A stretch of 11,018 nt of DNA. It comes from Tannerella sp. (GTDB taxonomy: Bacteria > Bacteroidota > Bacteroidia > Bacteroidales > Tannerellaceae). The notes below the pieces were generated by a model. That model was not told the DNA's origin. It saw nothing but the letters and a program-made list of their open reading frames with translations, and ran no database searches. A program made the translations under genes and the position numbers. Every line of letters starts with the position of its first letter. The stretch's first letter is position 1. Positions 1 to 5,880 of the stretch are shown piece by piece. The DNA lies in the NCBI GenBank assembly GCA_031268395.1, contig JAIRXI010000048.1, positions 1-11,018 of the forward strand, written 5' to 3'.

Positions 1-41
1 TCGGCGATTGCTTCGTCGTTCCTCCTCGCAATGACGGCGGC
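1..41. repeat. Partial dispersed-repeat-like element at the window edge
   Basis: The first 41 bases read, on the reverse strand, like the widespread short intergenic repeat that begins with CGTCATTGCGAGGAGG and ends with GACGAAGCAATC. I recognise this from memory as a recurring element in many bacterial genomes, and I could not check copy number. Short inverted ends are visible: ATTGC at 7-11 pairs with GCAAT at 28-32. The element may continue upstream of the window. It is non-coding as far as I can see and has no clear relation to folP downstream. Confidence 0.5.
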
Positions 42-323
42 ATTCGGCTTTTGAAACAGTTCCTCTCCGTCTTCCTCCGTGTTTGAATCGGGAGGAGACG
101 GAGAGGCTCCTTGCGGTGCGTGAAACTCTTACAGGTTATTTATTTCGCATCCCCAATGGACATGTTGGGTTTATTTACACTCTCCTTGCTTCGTCCGAGC
201 ATCCTTGCGGTTGCCCGGATGCTACTTCACAGGGAGAGCATAAAAATGCTCCATTCGCCAGCGGTTCCGGACATTCCCGGAAAATTCCGTACATTTGTCG
301 GAGTATGTGTAATATTTTGGGAA
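42..323. other. Non-coding, hairpin-rich region upstream of folP
   Basis: No convincing gene lies here. Several inverted repeats follow each other. Arms 62-78 and 91-106 pair with a single bulged base around a 12-base loop. GCATCC at 199-204 pairs with GGATGC at 217-222. GAGCAT at 236-241 pairs with ATGCTC at 246-251. TTCCGG at 265-270 pairs with CCGGAA at 277-282. The 10-mer TCCTTGCGGT occurs twice, at 108-117 and 202-211. No hairpin is followed by a clear run of T. I found no good Bacteroidota promoter box in front of folP. The folP frame stays open upstream to 111, but that stretch has no resemblance to dihydropteroate synthase. Confidence 0.5.
62..106. repeat. Long inverted repeat (16-bp stem with one bulge)
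   Basis: The left arm at 62-78 (CCTCTCCGTCTTCCTCC) is the reverse complement of the right arm at 91-106 (GGAGGAGACGGAGAGG) except for one extra T. The loop is 79-90. It could be the transcription end of a gene upstream of the window, but no T-run follows on the plus strand, so a terminator role is only a guess. Confidence 0.55.
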
Positions 324-1172
324 ATGAATATCAAATCGTTGAATATTAAAGGGCAGTTGTGGACGCTGGACGAGCCGTTTGTGATGGGGATTCTGAACGT
401 GACGCCGGATTCCTTTTACGGGGACAGCCGGGCGCAAACCGGGACGGATATCCGCCGGCGGATAGAAACCGTCCTGGCGGAAGGCGGCAGGATGATTGAC
501 GTGGGCGGTTATTCGTCCCGACCGGATGCGGCGGACGTTTCCGTGGCGGAAGAGCGGCGGCGCCTGATGCCGGCCCTGGAATTGCTCAACACACACTATC
601 CGGATGTCGCCGTGTCGATAGATACCTTCCGGGCGGATGTTGCGCAATGGGCGGTGGAGGAATACGGCGTGGCCGTTGTCAATGATATTTCCGGCGGCAC
701 GCTCGACGCGCGGATGTTTGAGACGGTTGCGCGGCTGCGCGTGCCTTATGTCCTGATGCATATTCGCGGTACGCCCCAAACCATGCGGCAACTGACGGAC
801 TATGCAGACCTGACGGAAGAAATCATGCTTTATTTTGCGGAAAAGCTGCGCGCGCTCCGGCTGCTGGGCGTGAACGACGTCATCCTTGACCCCGGTTTCG
901 GATTTGCCAAAACGCTGGAGCAGAATTACGAACTGATGCGGAGCCTGCCCGAATTTGCAGCGTTTGAAGCGCCGCTGCTGGTCGGCATTTCCCGCAAGCG
1001 GATGATATCCGGCCTGCTGGACGTAACGGCCGGAGAGTGCCTGAACGGGACGACCGTCCTCCATACCTTCGCGCTGCTCAACGGCGCGACCATCCTGCGG
1101 GTACACGATGTCAAAGCCGCCGTGGAAGCCGTGAAAATAACCGCTAAACTGAAAATCGAATCAATATGTTAG
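324..1172 (+). CDS. folP: Dihydropteroate synthase
   Basis: It condenses 6-hydroxymethyl-dihydropterin diphosphate with p-aminobenzoate to 7,8-dihydropteroate, a cytoplasmic step of folate synthesis and the target of sulfonamides. The 282-residue product has the family landmarks in order: GILNVTPDSF at 22-31, the flexible loop GGYSSRP at 61-67, SIDT at 98-101, NDIS at 120-123, MHIRGTPQTM at 145-154, DPGFGFAKT at 189-197, the SRK motif at 223-225 and RVHD at 259-262. The length fits the family. The ATG at 324 is chosen because the frame upstream (open from 111) has no family resemblance and starting there would add 71 unrelated residues. The 3' end overlaps cdaA by 7 bases, so the two are probably co-transcribed. 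The loop has Ser where Escherichia coli has Thr (GGESTRP). I believe this is usual in Bacteroidota and not a sign of resistance. Confidence 0.97.
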   Translation: MNIKSLNIKGQLWTLDEPFVMGILNVTPDSFYGDSRAQTGTDIRRRIETVLAEGGRMIDVGGYSSRPDAADVSVAEERRRLMPALELLNTHYPDVAVSIDTFRADVAQWAVEEYGVAVVNDISGGTLDARMFETVARLRVPYVLMHIRGTPQTMRQLTDYADLTEEIMLYFAEKLRALRLLGVNDVILDPGFGFAKTLEQNYELMRSLPEFAAFEAPLLVGISRKRMISGLLDVTAGECLNGTTVLHTFALLNGATILRVHDVKAAVEAVKITAKLKIESIC

Positions 1173-1945
1173 TTTCGTTTGGAATCAAGGACGCGATAGA
1201 CATCCTTCTGGTTGCCTACTTTCTCTATCAGACCTACAAACTGATGAAGAGTTCGGGAACGCTGGTGATATTCGGCGGCCTGGTATCTGTCATCGTGATC
1301 TGGATACTGGTCTCGCAGGTGCTGGAAATGCGTTTGATGGGCACCATTCTGGACAAGTTCATCAGTGTCGGCTTCATCGTTATTGTCATCCTGTTTCAGG
1401 ATGATATCCGGCGTTTTCTGGTGGCGCTTGGATCCAACCGGGGCTGGAAATTCCTGGTCAAGTTCTTTTCCCGGAGAGAGGAAGGCCCCGTCAGCCAGTA
1501 TATAACTCCCGTCATCCTGGCCTGCCTGAATCTGGCGAAGACAAAAACGGGCGCCCTGATCGTGATCCAGAAGGAAATGGATCTGACGGCATATATCCAC
1601 ACGGGCGAGATGTTTTCGGCCGAAGTGAATGCCCGCCTGATCGAAAACATTTTCTTCAAGAACAGTCCCCTGCACGACGGCGCCATGATCATCGTCGGCA
1701 ACCGGATCAGGGCGGCCGCGTGTATCCTGCCTGTGGCGCAAAATGCCGCCATCCCCAAAGAGATGGGGCTGCGTCACCGTTCCGGACTGGGCCTGTCGAA
1801 AGAGACGGATGCCATCGTGATCATCGTCTCCGAAGAGCGGGGCACCATTACGGTGGCACACAGCGGAATAATCACCAGACCGCTGTCGGCCGAGAGCCTC
1901 CAGCAAATCCTCTCCGGCGAACAGGATGTGAAAAGGTATAGTTAA
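1166..1945 (+). CDS. cdaA: Membrane diadenylate cyclase (CdaA / DacA family)
   Basis: It makes the second messenger c-di-AMP from two ATP at the inner face of the cytoplasmic membrane. The 259-residue protein has three hydrophobic segments near its N terminus (about 10-28, 31-53 and 60-79), then a DAC domain. The two hallmark motifs are present: DGA at 171-173 within SPLHDGAMII, and RHR at 203-205 within GLRHRSGLG. They bind ATP and metal in this family. The ATG at 1166 lies inside the last codons of folP, so translation may be coupled. In Firmicutes this gene usually sits with cdaR and glmM. Neither is here, and no YbbR-type partner is visible in the window. The folP-cdaA pairing is, to my knowledge, normal in Bacteroidales. 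Confidence 0.95.
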   Translation: MLVSFGIKDAIDILLVAYFLYQTYKLMKSSGTLVIFGGLVSVIVIWILVSQVLEMRLMGTILDKFISVGFIVIVILFQDDIRRFLVALGSNRGWKFLVKFFSRREEGPVSQYITPVILACLNLAKTKTGALIVIQKEMDLTAYIHTGEMFSAEVNARLIENIFFKNSPLHDGAMIIVGNRIRAAACILPVAQNAAIPKEMGLRHRSGLGLSKETDAIVIIVSEERGTITVAHSGIITRPLSAESLQQILSGEQDVKRYS

Positions 1946-1959
1946 ATAACCGAAAATAT

Positions 1960-2030
1960 CCGGCCCCGGACAAAAATAACCGGGAGATATTGCCATCCTT
2001 ACATGGCATTTTAATATTTTTGTGGCCCGG
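1960..2030. terminator. Imperfect nested hairpin between cdaA and pta, possible terminator
   Basis: An outer stem pairs ACAAAAATA at 1970-1978 with TATTTTTGT at 2015-2023, a perfect 9-bp match. It can be extended by imperfect GC-rich pairing of 1960-1967 with 2024-2030. An inner stem pairs TGCCAT at 1991-1996 with ATGGCA at 2003-2008 and is followed by TTTTAATATTTTT, which looks like a weak intrinsic terminator for folP-cdaA. The right outer arm also contains a promoter-like box, so termination and initiation may share this site. The roles are inferred; the pairing is seen directly. Confidence 0.45.
1989..2022 (+). promoter_or_regulatory. Candidate Bacteroidota promoter for pta-ackA
   Basis: TATTTTTG at 2015-2022 is a full match to the Bacteroidota -7 box TAnnTTTG. 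The best -33 candidate is ATTG at 1989-1992, separated by 22 bases, which is a little wide and not a full TTTG. Transcription would start near 2028, leaving a leader of about 45 bases that ends in an A-rich stretch before the pta ATG. The weak -33 box keeps confidence moderate. Confidence 0.4.
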
Positions 2031-2074
2031 AATAGAGACCCTGATTCCATATTTATATAAAAAGAACAAGTAAA

Positions 2075-3088
2075 ATGACTGATTTAATACAGACTATCGT
2101 TGCAAGGGCAAAAGCTGACAGACAGCGTATCGTGTTGCCCGAAGGGACGGAGGAGAGAACGTTGAAAGCGGCAGACCGACTGCTGGCTGACGAAGTGGCC
2201 CACATTATATTGACGGGCGATCCGGACGAAATCCATTCGCTGGCGGCAGGTTTCGGGCTGAAGCATATAGATCGGGCGACGATCGTTGACCCGAAACGGT
2301 ATGCCCGGAAACAGGCTTACGCCGAATTGCTGTTTCAACTGCGGCAGCCGAAAGGCATGACGCCCGAAAAGGCCGCTGTGCTGGCAGAAGATCCCCTGTA
2401 TCTGGCGTGTCTGATGATCAAGGCCGGCGATGCGGACGGCGAGATTGCCGGCGCACGCAATACCACGGGAGATGTCCTGCGTCCCGCACTGCAGATCATC
2501 AAAACCGTACCGGGCATTTCCTGTGTGTCGGGCGCTTTTCTGATGTTCCTGAAAGATGCCACGCCCGGCGGCGACCGCATACTGGTGTTTGCCGACTGTG
2601 CCGTGCTTCCGAATCCGACGGCCTCCGAACTGGCACAGATTGCCGTTTTGACCGCCCGGACGGCGAAAATGCTGGTCGGCGTGGAACCGCGCGTTGCCAT
2701 GCTGAGTTTCTCGACCAAAGGCAGCGCCTCGCACGCAATGGTGGACAAGGTGACGGAAGCAACCCGCCTGGCAAGGGAGATGCAGCCGGAACTGACGATC
2801 GACGGAGAACTGCAGGCCGACGCCGCGCTGGTGGAAAGCGTGGCGCGGAAAAAAGCCCCGGACAGCCTGATCGCCGGCAGGGCGAACGTGCTGGTTTTCC
2901 CTTCGCTCGAAGTGGGGAACATCAGCTACAAACTGGTACAGCGGCTGGCGGGCGCCGAAGCTGTCGGGCCGATCCTGCAGGGGATGGCGGCGCCGGTGAA
3001 CGACCTGTCGCGTGGCTGTTCGACAGATGATATTTATAAAATGGTAGCGATAGCCTGCAATCAGGCTATCGGATTGAAAAATAATTAA
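2075..3088 (+). CDS. pta: Phosphate acetyltransferase
   Basis: It converts acetyl-CoA and phosphate to acetyl phosphate and CoA in the cytoplasm, and works with AckA just downstream. The 337 residues match the short single-domain form of the enzyme (as in Methanosarcina) and lack the N-terminal extension of the Escherichia coli protein. Conserved stretches include [10 protein letters not shown] at 21-30, ADGEIAGA at 120-127, [11 protein letters not shown] at 172-182, [10 protein letters not shown] at 209-218, DGELQADAA at 243-251 and the C-terminal [12 protein letters not shown] at 308-319. Ser312, Arg313 and Asp319 correspond to the catalytic and CoA-site residues described for the Methanosarcina enzyme. 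The start has an A-rich upstream stretch and no Shine-Dalgarno sequence. Only 10 bases separate it from ackA, which indicates an operon. Confidence 0.97.
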   Translation: MTDLIQTIVARAKADRQRIVLPEGTEERTLKAADRLLADEVAHIILTGDPDEIHSLAAGFGLKHIDRATIVDPKRYARKQAYAELLFQLRQPKGMTPEKAAVLAEDPLYLACLMIKAGDADGEIAGARNTTGDVLRPALQIIKTVPGISCVSGAFLMFLKDATPGGDRILVFADCAVLPNPTASELAQIAVLTARTAKMLVGVEPRVAMLSFSTKGSASHAMVDKVTEATRLAREMQPELTIDGELQADAALVESVARKKAPDSLIAGRANVLVFPSLEVGNISYKLVQRLAGAEAVGPILQGMAAPVNDLSRGCSTDDIYKMVAIACNQAIGLKNN

Positions 3089-3098
3089 TATTCGAATT

Positions 3099-4298
3099 AT
3101 GATGACATTGGTTTTAAATTGCGGAAGCAGTTCGATCAAATACAAGCTTTTTGACATGGCCTCGGGAAAAGTGATGGCACAGGGTGGCATTGAGCGGATC
3201 GGCCTGCCGGGCACGCTGCTGAAACTGACGGCCCCAGAAGGGGAAAAAGTGACCGTCGAAAAGGAAATATCCGGTCACGAAGAAGGAATTGCTTTTATTT
3301 TGAGTGTGCTGACGGACGGGACGCTCGGCTGCATCAAAGACTATGGTGAAATTGGCGCCGTGGGGCATCGCGTCGTACACGGAGGCGAAAAATTCTCGAA
3401 CAGCGTCCTGATTGACGACGAAGTCATCGCAAAGGTGCTCGAATGTTCGGAGTTGGCCCCCCTGCATAACCCCGCCAATCTGGAAGGGATCTACGCTATC
3501 CGGAAAATCCTGCCGGGTACGCCGCAGGTGGCCGTTTTCGACACGGCTTTCCACCAGTCGATGCCCGATTATGCATACATGTACGGGCTGCCCTACGAGA
3601 CTTACGAGACCTACGGCGTCCGCCGCTACGGTTTCCACGGCACCAGCCACCGTTATGTCTCCTATCGCGCCTGCAAAATCCTGGACATCCCCTACGAAGA
3701 ACAGCGCATCATCACCGCGCATATCGGCAACGGCGGTTCGATTACGGCCATCCGGAACGGGAAATCCGTCGACACGTCGATGGGACTCACGCCGGTCGAA
3801 GGGCTGCTGATGGGGACGCGTTGCGGAGACGTGGATGCAGGCGCGCTGCCTTTCCTTATGAAAAAGGAGCAACTGGACGTGGCCGGCCTGTCCGACCTGC
3901 TCAACAAGCGCAGCGGCGTGTGGGGCGTTTCGGGCGTTTCTTCGGATATGCGCGAACTGGAAGCCGCCTGTGCGGAAAACAATCCCCGCGCCCTGCTCGC
4001 CATGAAAATGTACATCTATCGCGTCAAGAAATACGTCGGCGCGTATGCGGCGGCCCTGGGAGGCATCGACCTCCTGGTCTTTACCGGCGGCGTGGGAGAA
4101 AACCAGTGTTCGTTGCGCGCCGAAGTCTGCCGTAATATGGAATTTATGGGCATACAGCTGGACGAACCGAAAAACAGCGGCGTTTGCGGCCGGGAAATGG
4201 TCATCAGCACGCCGGACAGCATGGTGAAGGTCATCGTCGTACCTACCGACGAAGAATACATGATTGCTTCCGACACCCAAATGATTCTGCACCTGTAG
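3099..4298 (+). CDS. ackA: Acetate kinase
   Basis: It transfers phosphate between acetyl phosphate and ADP, giving acetate and ATP, and completes the Pta-AckA branch. The 399-residue length is typical. Active-site residues of the ASKHA-fold family are all visible: Asn7 (LNCGSSS), Arg91 (GHRVVHGG), Asp148 (FDTAFH), His180 (YGFHGTSH), Arg241 (GTRCGD) and Glu385 (PTDEE). HIGNGGS at 208-214 and FTGGVGEN at 328-335 are the phosphate and nucleotide-binding stretches. Two ATG codons stand in tandem at 3099 and 3102. The first is chosen because it gives the same numbering as the Methanosarcina enzyme at N7, R91, D148, H180 and R241, although the second could also be used. It is very probably co-transcribed with pta. 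Confidence 0.98.
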   Translation: MMTLVLNCGSSSIKYKLFDMASGKVMAQGGIERIGLPGTLLKLTAPEGEKVTVEKEISGHEEGIAFILSVLTDGTLGCIKDYGEIGAVGHRVVHGGEKFSNSVLIDDEVIAKVLECSELAPLHNPANLEGIYAIRKILPGTPQVAVFDTAFHQSMPDYAYMYGLPYETYETYGVRRYGFHGTSHRYVSYRACKILDIPYEEQRIITAHIGNGGSITAIRNGKSVDTSMGLTPVEGLLMGTRCGDVDAGALPFLMKKEQLDVAGLSDLLNKRSGVWGVSGVSSDMRELEAACAENNPRALLAMKMYIYRVKKYVGAYAAALGGIDLLVFTGGVGENQCSLRAEVCRNMEFMGIQLDEPKNSGVCGREMVISTPDSMVKVIVVPTDEEYMIASDTQMILHL

Positions 4299-4334
4299 CC
4301 GGTATTTGTACAACCCTCCAAAATAAAACAAAGA

Positions 4335-5726
4335 ATGAATTATAAATTTCTGTCAATGATCGGTATCTTCCTGTGGAGTGCGTCATGCACCCCGAAGACG
4401 GGACCGGACACGTCTTCGAGAGACCGCGTGCGTCTGATCACGCTCGACCCGGGACATTTCCATGCAGCGCTGGTACAAAAGACTTCCTATCCGCAGGTCG
4501 ACAGCGAAGTCTATGTATATGCCCCGGAAGGCGAAGACGTGGCGGAGCACCTGAAAAAAATCGCGGCCTACAACACACGTGCCGAATCGCCTGCGCAGTG
4601 GGACGAAAAAGTCTACACCGGTGCGGATTATCAGGAAAAAATGCTGCGCGAGAAAAAGGGGAACGTCGTTGTGCTGGCCGGCAACAACGGCAAGAAAACG
4701 GATTACATCCGCAATGCCGTCTCCGCCGGCTTGCATGTGCTGGCCGACAAACCCATGGCCATCGGCATAGCCGATTTCGAGCAGTTGAAGGAATGTTTTG
4801 AGATCGCCGGCAGGAATAAGGTGCTGCTCTACGACATCATGACCGAACGCTTCGAGATCACCACAATGCTGCAACGCGCCTTTTCAAGGCAGCCGGCCGT
4901 CTACGGGGAACAGCTGGCGGGCACGCCCGACGATCCGGCCGTCACCAAGGAAAGCGTGCACCACTTCTTCAAGACCGTTTCGGGTAATCCGCTGATACGC
5001 CCCGCCTGGTTTTTCGATACGGAACAGCAGGGCGAAGGCATCGTAGACGTAACAACGCATCTGGTCGACCTCGTGCAGTGGGCCTGTTTCCCGGAGCAGA
5101 TCATCCGCTACGGGACAGACATTGAACTGCTCAATGCCAGCCACTGGACCACCCCCCTCTCGCCCGCCCAGTTCAGGGAAGTGACCGGCCGGGACTCCTA
5201 TCCCGAATACCTGCGGAAGGACGTCCGCGACGACACGCTGCATGTATATGCCAACGGCAACATCATTTACAGCATCAAGGGTGTACATGCCAAAGTGTCG
5301 GTGACGTGGAACTATACGTATCCCGAAGGCGGGGGCGACACGCATTATTCCGTGATGAAAGGCAGCAGGGCACACCTGATCATCGAACAGGGGAAAGAAC
5401 AGAACTACAGGCCGGTTCTGTCGATCCGGATGACGCCGGGGACGGATGCGGAAGCGTACGAAAAAGACCTGTCGGATGCGCTGAAGGTCATCTCGGAACA
5501 GTATCCGGGCGTCGGCCTGCACAAACTGGAGGAGGGTCTCTGGCAGGTTATCGTCCCAGAGCATTACCACAACGGCCATGAAGCGCATTTTGGCCAGGTA
5601 ATGGAAAATTTCCTGTCTTTCCTGAAGGAAGGTGCCCTGCCGGAATGGGAAGTACCCAACATGCTGGCCAAATACTATGTGACAACGCACGCGCTGGAAC
5701 GGGCGAAACGCGCAAATGAACGGTAA
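4335..5726 (+). CDS. Putative lipoprotein oxidoreductase, Gfo/Idh/MocA group
   Basis: The 463-residue protein begins with a hydrophobic leader ending in a lipobox-like SASC (Cys18), followed by a polar linker to about residue 30, so it is probably a lipoprotein outside the cytoplasm. The body resembles Gfo/Idh/MocA NAD(P)-binding oxidoreductases. LITLDPGHFHAALV at 34-47 stands where the Rossmann loop should be, but the usual GxGxxG is not present. VVVLAGNN at 111-118 and ADKP at 137-140 follow the usual order; most relatives have EKP here. EGIVDVTTHLVDLVQW at 234-249 carries the His242 that matches the family's substrate-site histidine. The C-terminal half fits what I recall as the putative oxidoreductase C-terminal domain family of Bacteroidota. 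It lies 36 bases after ackA with no clear promoter, so readthrough from pta-ackA is possible. The substrate is unknown, probably a sugar or glycoside if it follows the family, and activity is uncertain because of the changed nucleotide loop. Confidence 0.8.
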   Translation: MNYKFLSMIGIFLWSASCTPKTGPDTSSRDRVRLITLDPGHFHAALVQKTSYPQVDSEVYVYAPEGEDVAEHLKKIAAYNTRAESPAQWDEKVYTGADYQEKMLREKKGNVVVLAGNNGKKTDYIRNAVSAGLHVLADKPMAIGIADFEQLKECFEIAGRNKVLLYDIMTERFEITTMLQRAFSRQPAVYGEQLAGTPDDPAVTKESVHHFFKTVSGNPLIRPAWFFDTEQQGEGIVDVTTHLVDLVQWACFPEQIIRYGTDIELLNASHWTTPLSPAQFREVTGRDSYPEYLRKDVRDDTLHVYANGNIIYSIKGVHAKVSVTWNYTYPEGGGDTHYSVMKGSRAHLIIEQGKEQNYRPVLSIRMTPGTDAEAYEKDLSDALKVISEQYPGVGLHKLEEGLWQVIVPEHYHNGHEAHFGQVMENFLSFLKEGALPEWEVPNMLAKYYVTTHALERAKRANER

Positions 5727-5735
5727 TGATTAACG

Positions 5736-5774
5736 ATGGGGGGAGAGGAGTCGGCGAATCCGTCAATCCCCCAT
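5736..5774. terminator. G-rich hairpin after the oxidoreductase gene
   Basis: ATGGGGG at 5736-5742 pairs with CCCCCAT at 5768-5774. The stem extends to 5730-5780 through TTAA/TTAA with two mismatched positions. It starts a few bases after the stop codon of the plus-strand gene and could end its transcript, though only short T-containing sequence follows. The TTAA at 5777-5780 is shared with the next palindrome, so the extended forms of the two hairpins compete. Confidence 0.4.
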
Positions 5775-5776
5775 TA

Positions 5777-5802
5777 TTAACGAAGAACGGGTTCTTCGTT
5801 AA
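5777..5802. terminator. Perfect 12-bp inverted repeat between convergent genes
   Basis: TTAACGAAGAAC at 5777-5788 is followed by GG and then its exact reverse complement at 5791-5802. Its place between two converging genes suggests a bidirectional terminator, but neither strand has a run of T after the stem. A protein-binding palindrome or a small repeat is the alternative. The rest of the gap (5803-5880) holds two weaker inverted repeats: GACAGTT at 5831-5837 with AACTGTC at 5854-5860, and TTCCG at 5863-5867 with CGGAA at 5870-5874. The latter two could serve the reverse-strand gene. Confidence 0.5.
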
Positions 5803-5880
5803 ACGCATGATTCTAGCCTGCGCAAAGTATGACAGTTTTTTCGACTTATCTTGAACTGTCCATTCCGAACGGAAAGGGAG

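Noticed and set aside
312..319. ATATTTTG as a -7 promoter box for folP
   Set aside because: The first two bases do not fit TAnnTTTG, the nearest TTTG is only 14 bases upstream, and the start codon would be too close to allow a normal transcription start.
111..323. N-terminal extension of folP by 71 residues
   Set aside because: The added residues do not resemble dihydropteroate synthase, and the ATG at 324 gives the normal family length.
83..349. Open frame of 88 codons with a TTG start upstream of folP
   Set aside because: It begins inside an inverted repeat, resembles no family I know, and runs into the folP start in another frame. Most likely chance.
222..1106. Reverse-strand open frame of 294 codons opposite folP
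   Set aside because: Antisense shadow of a clear enzyme gene with no motifs of its own.
2084..3214. Reverse-strand open frame of 376 codons across pta
   Set aside because: Same reason: pta is complete on the plus strand, and this product is rich in His, Gln and Arg without motifs.
3114..4331. Reverse-strand open frame of 405 codons across ackA
   Set aside because: It lies opposite a full set of acetate kinase active-site motifs and shows no family features. Long antisense frames are expected in GC-rich codon use.
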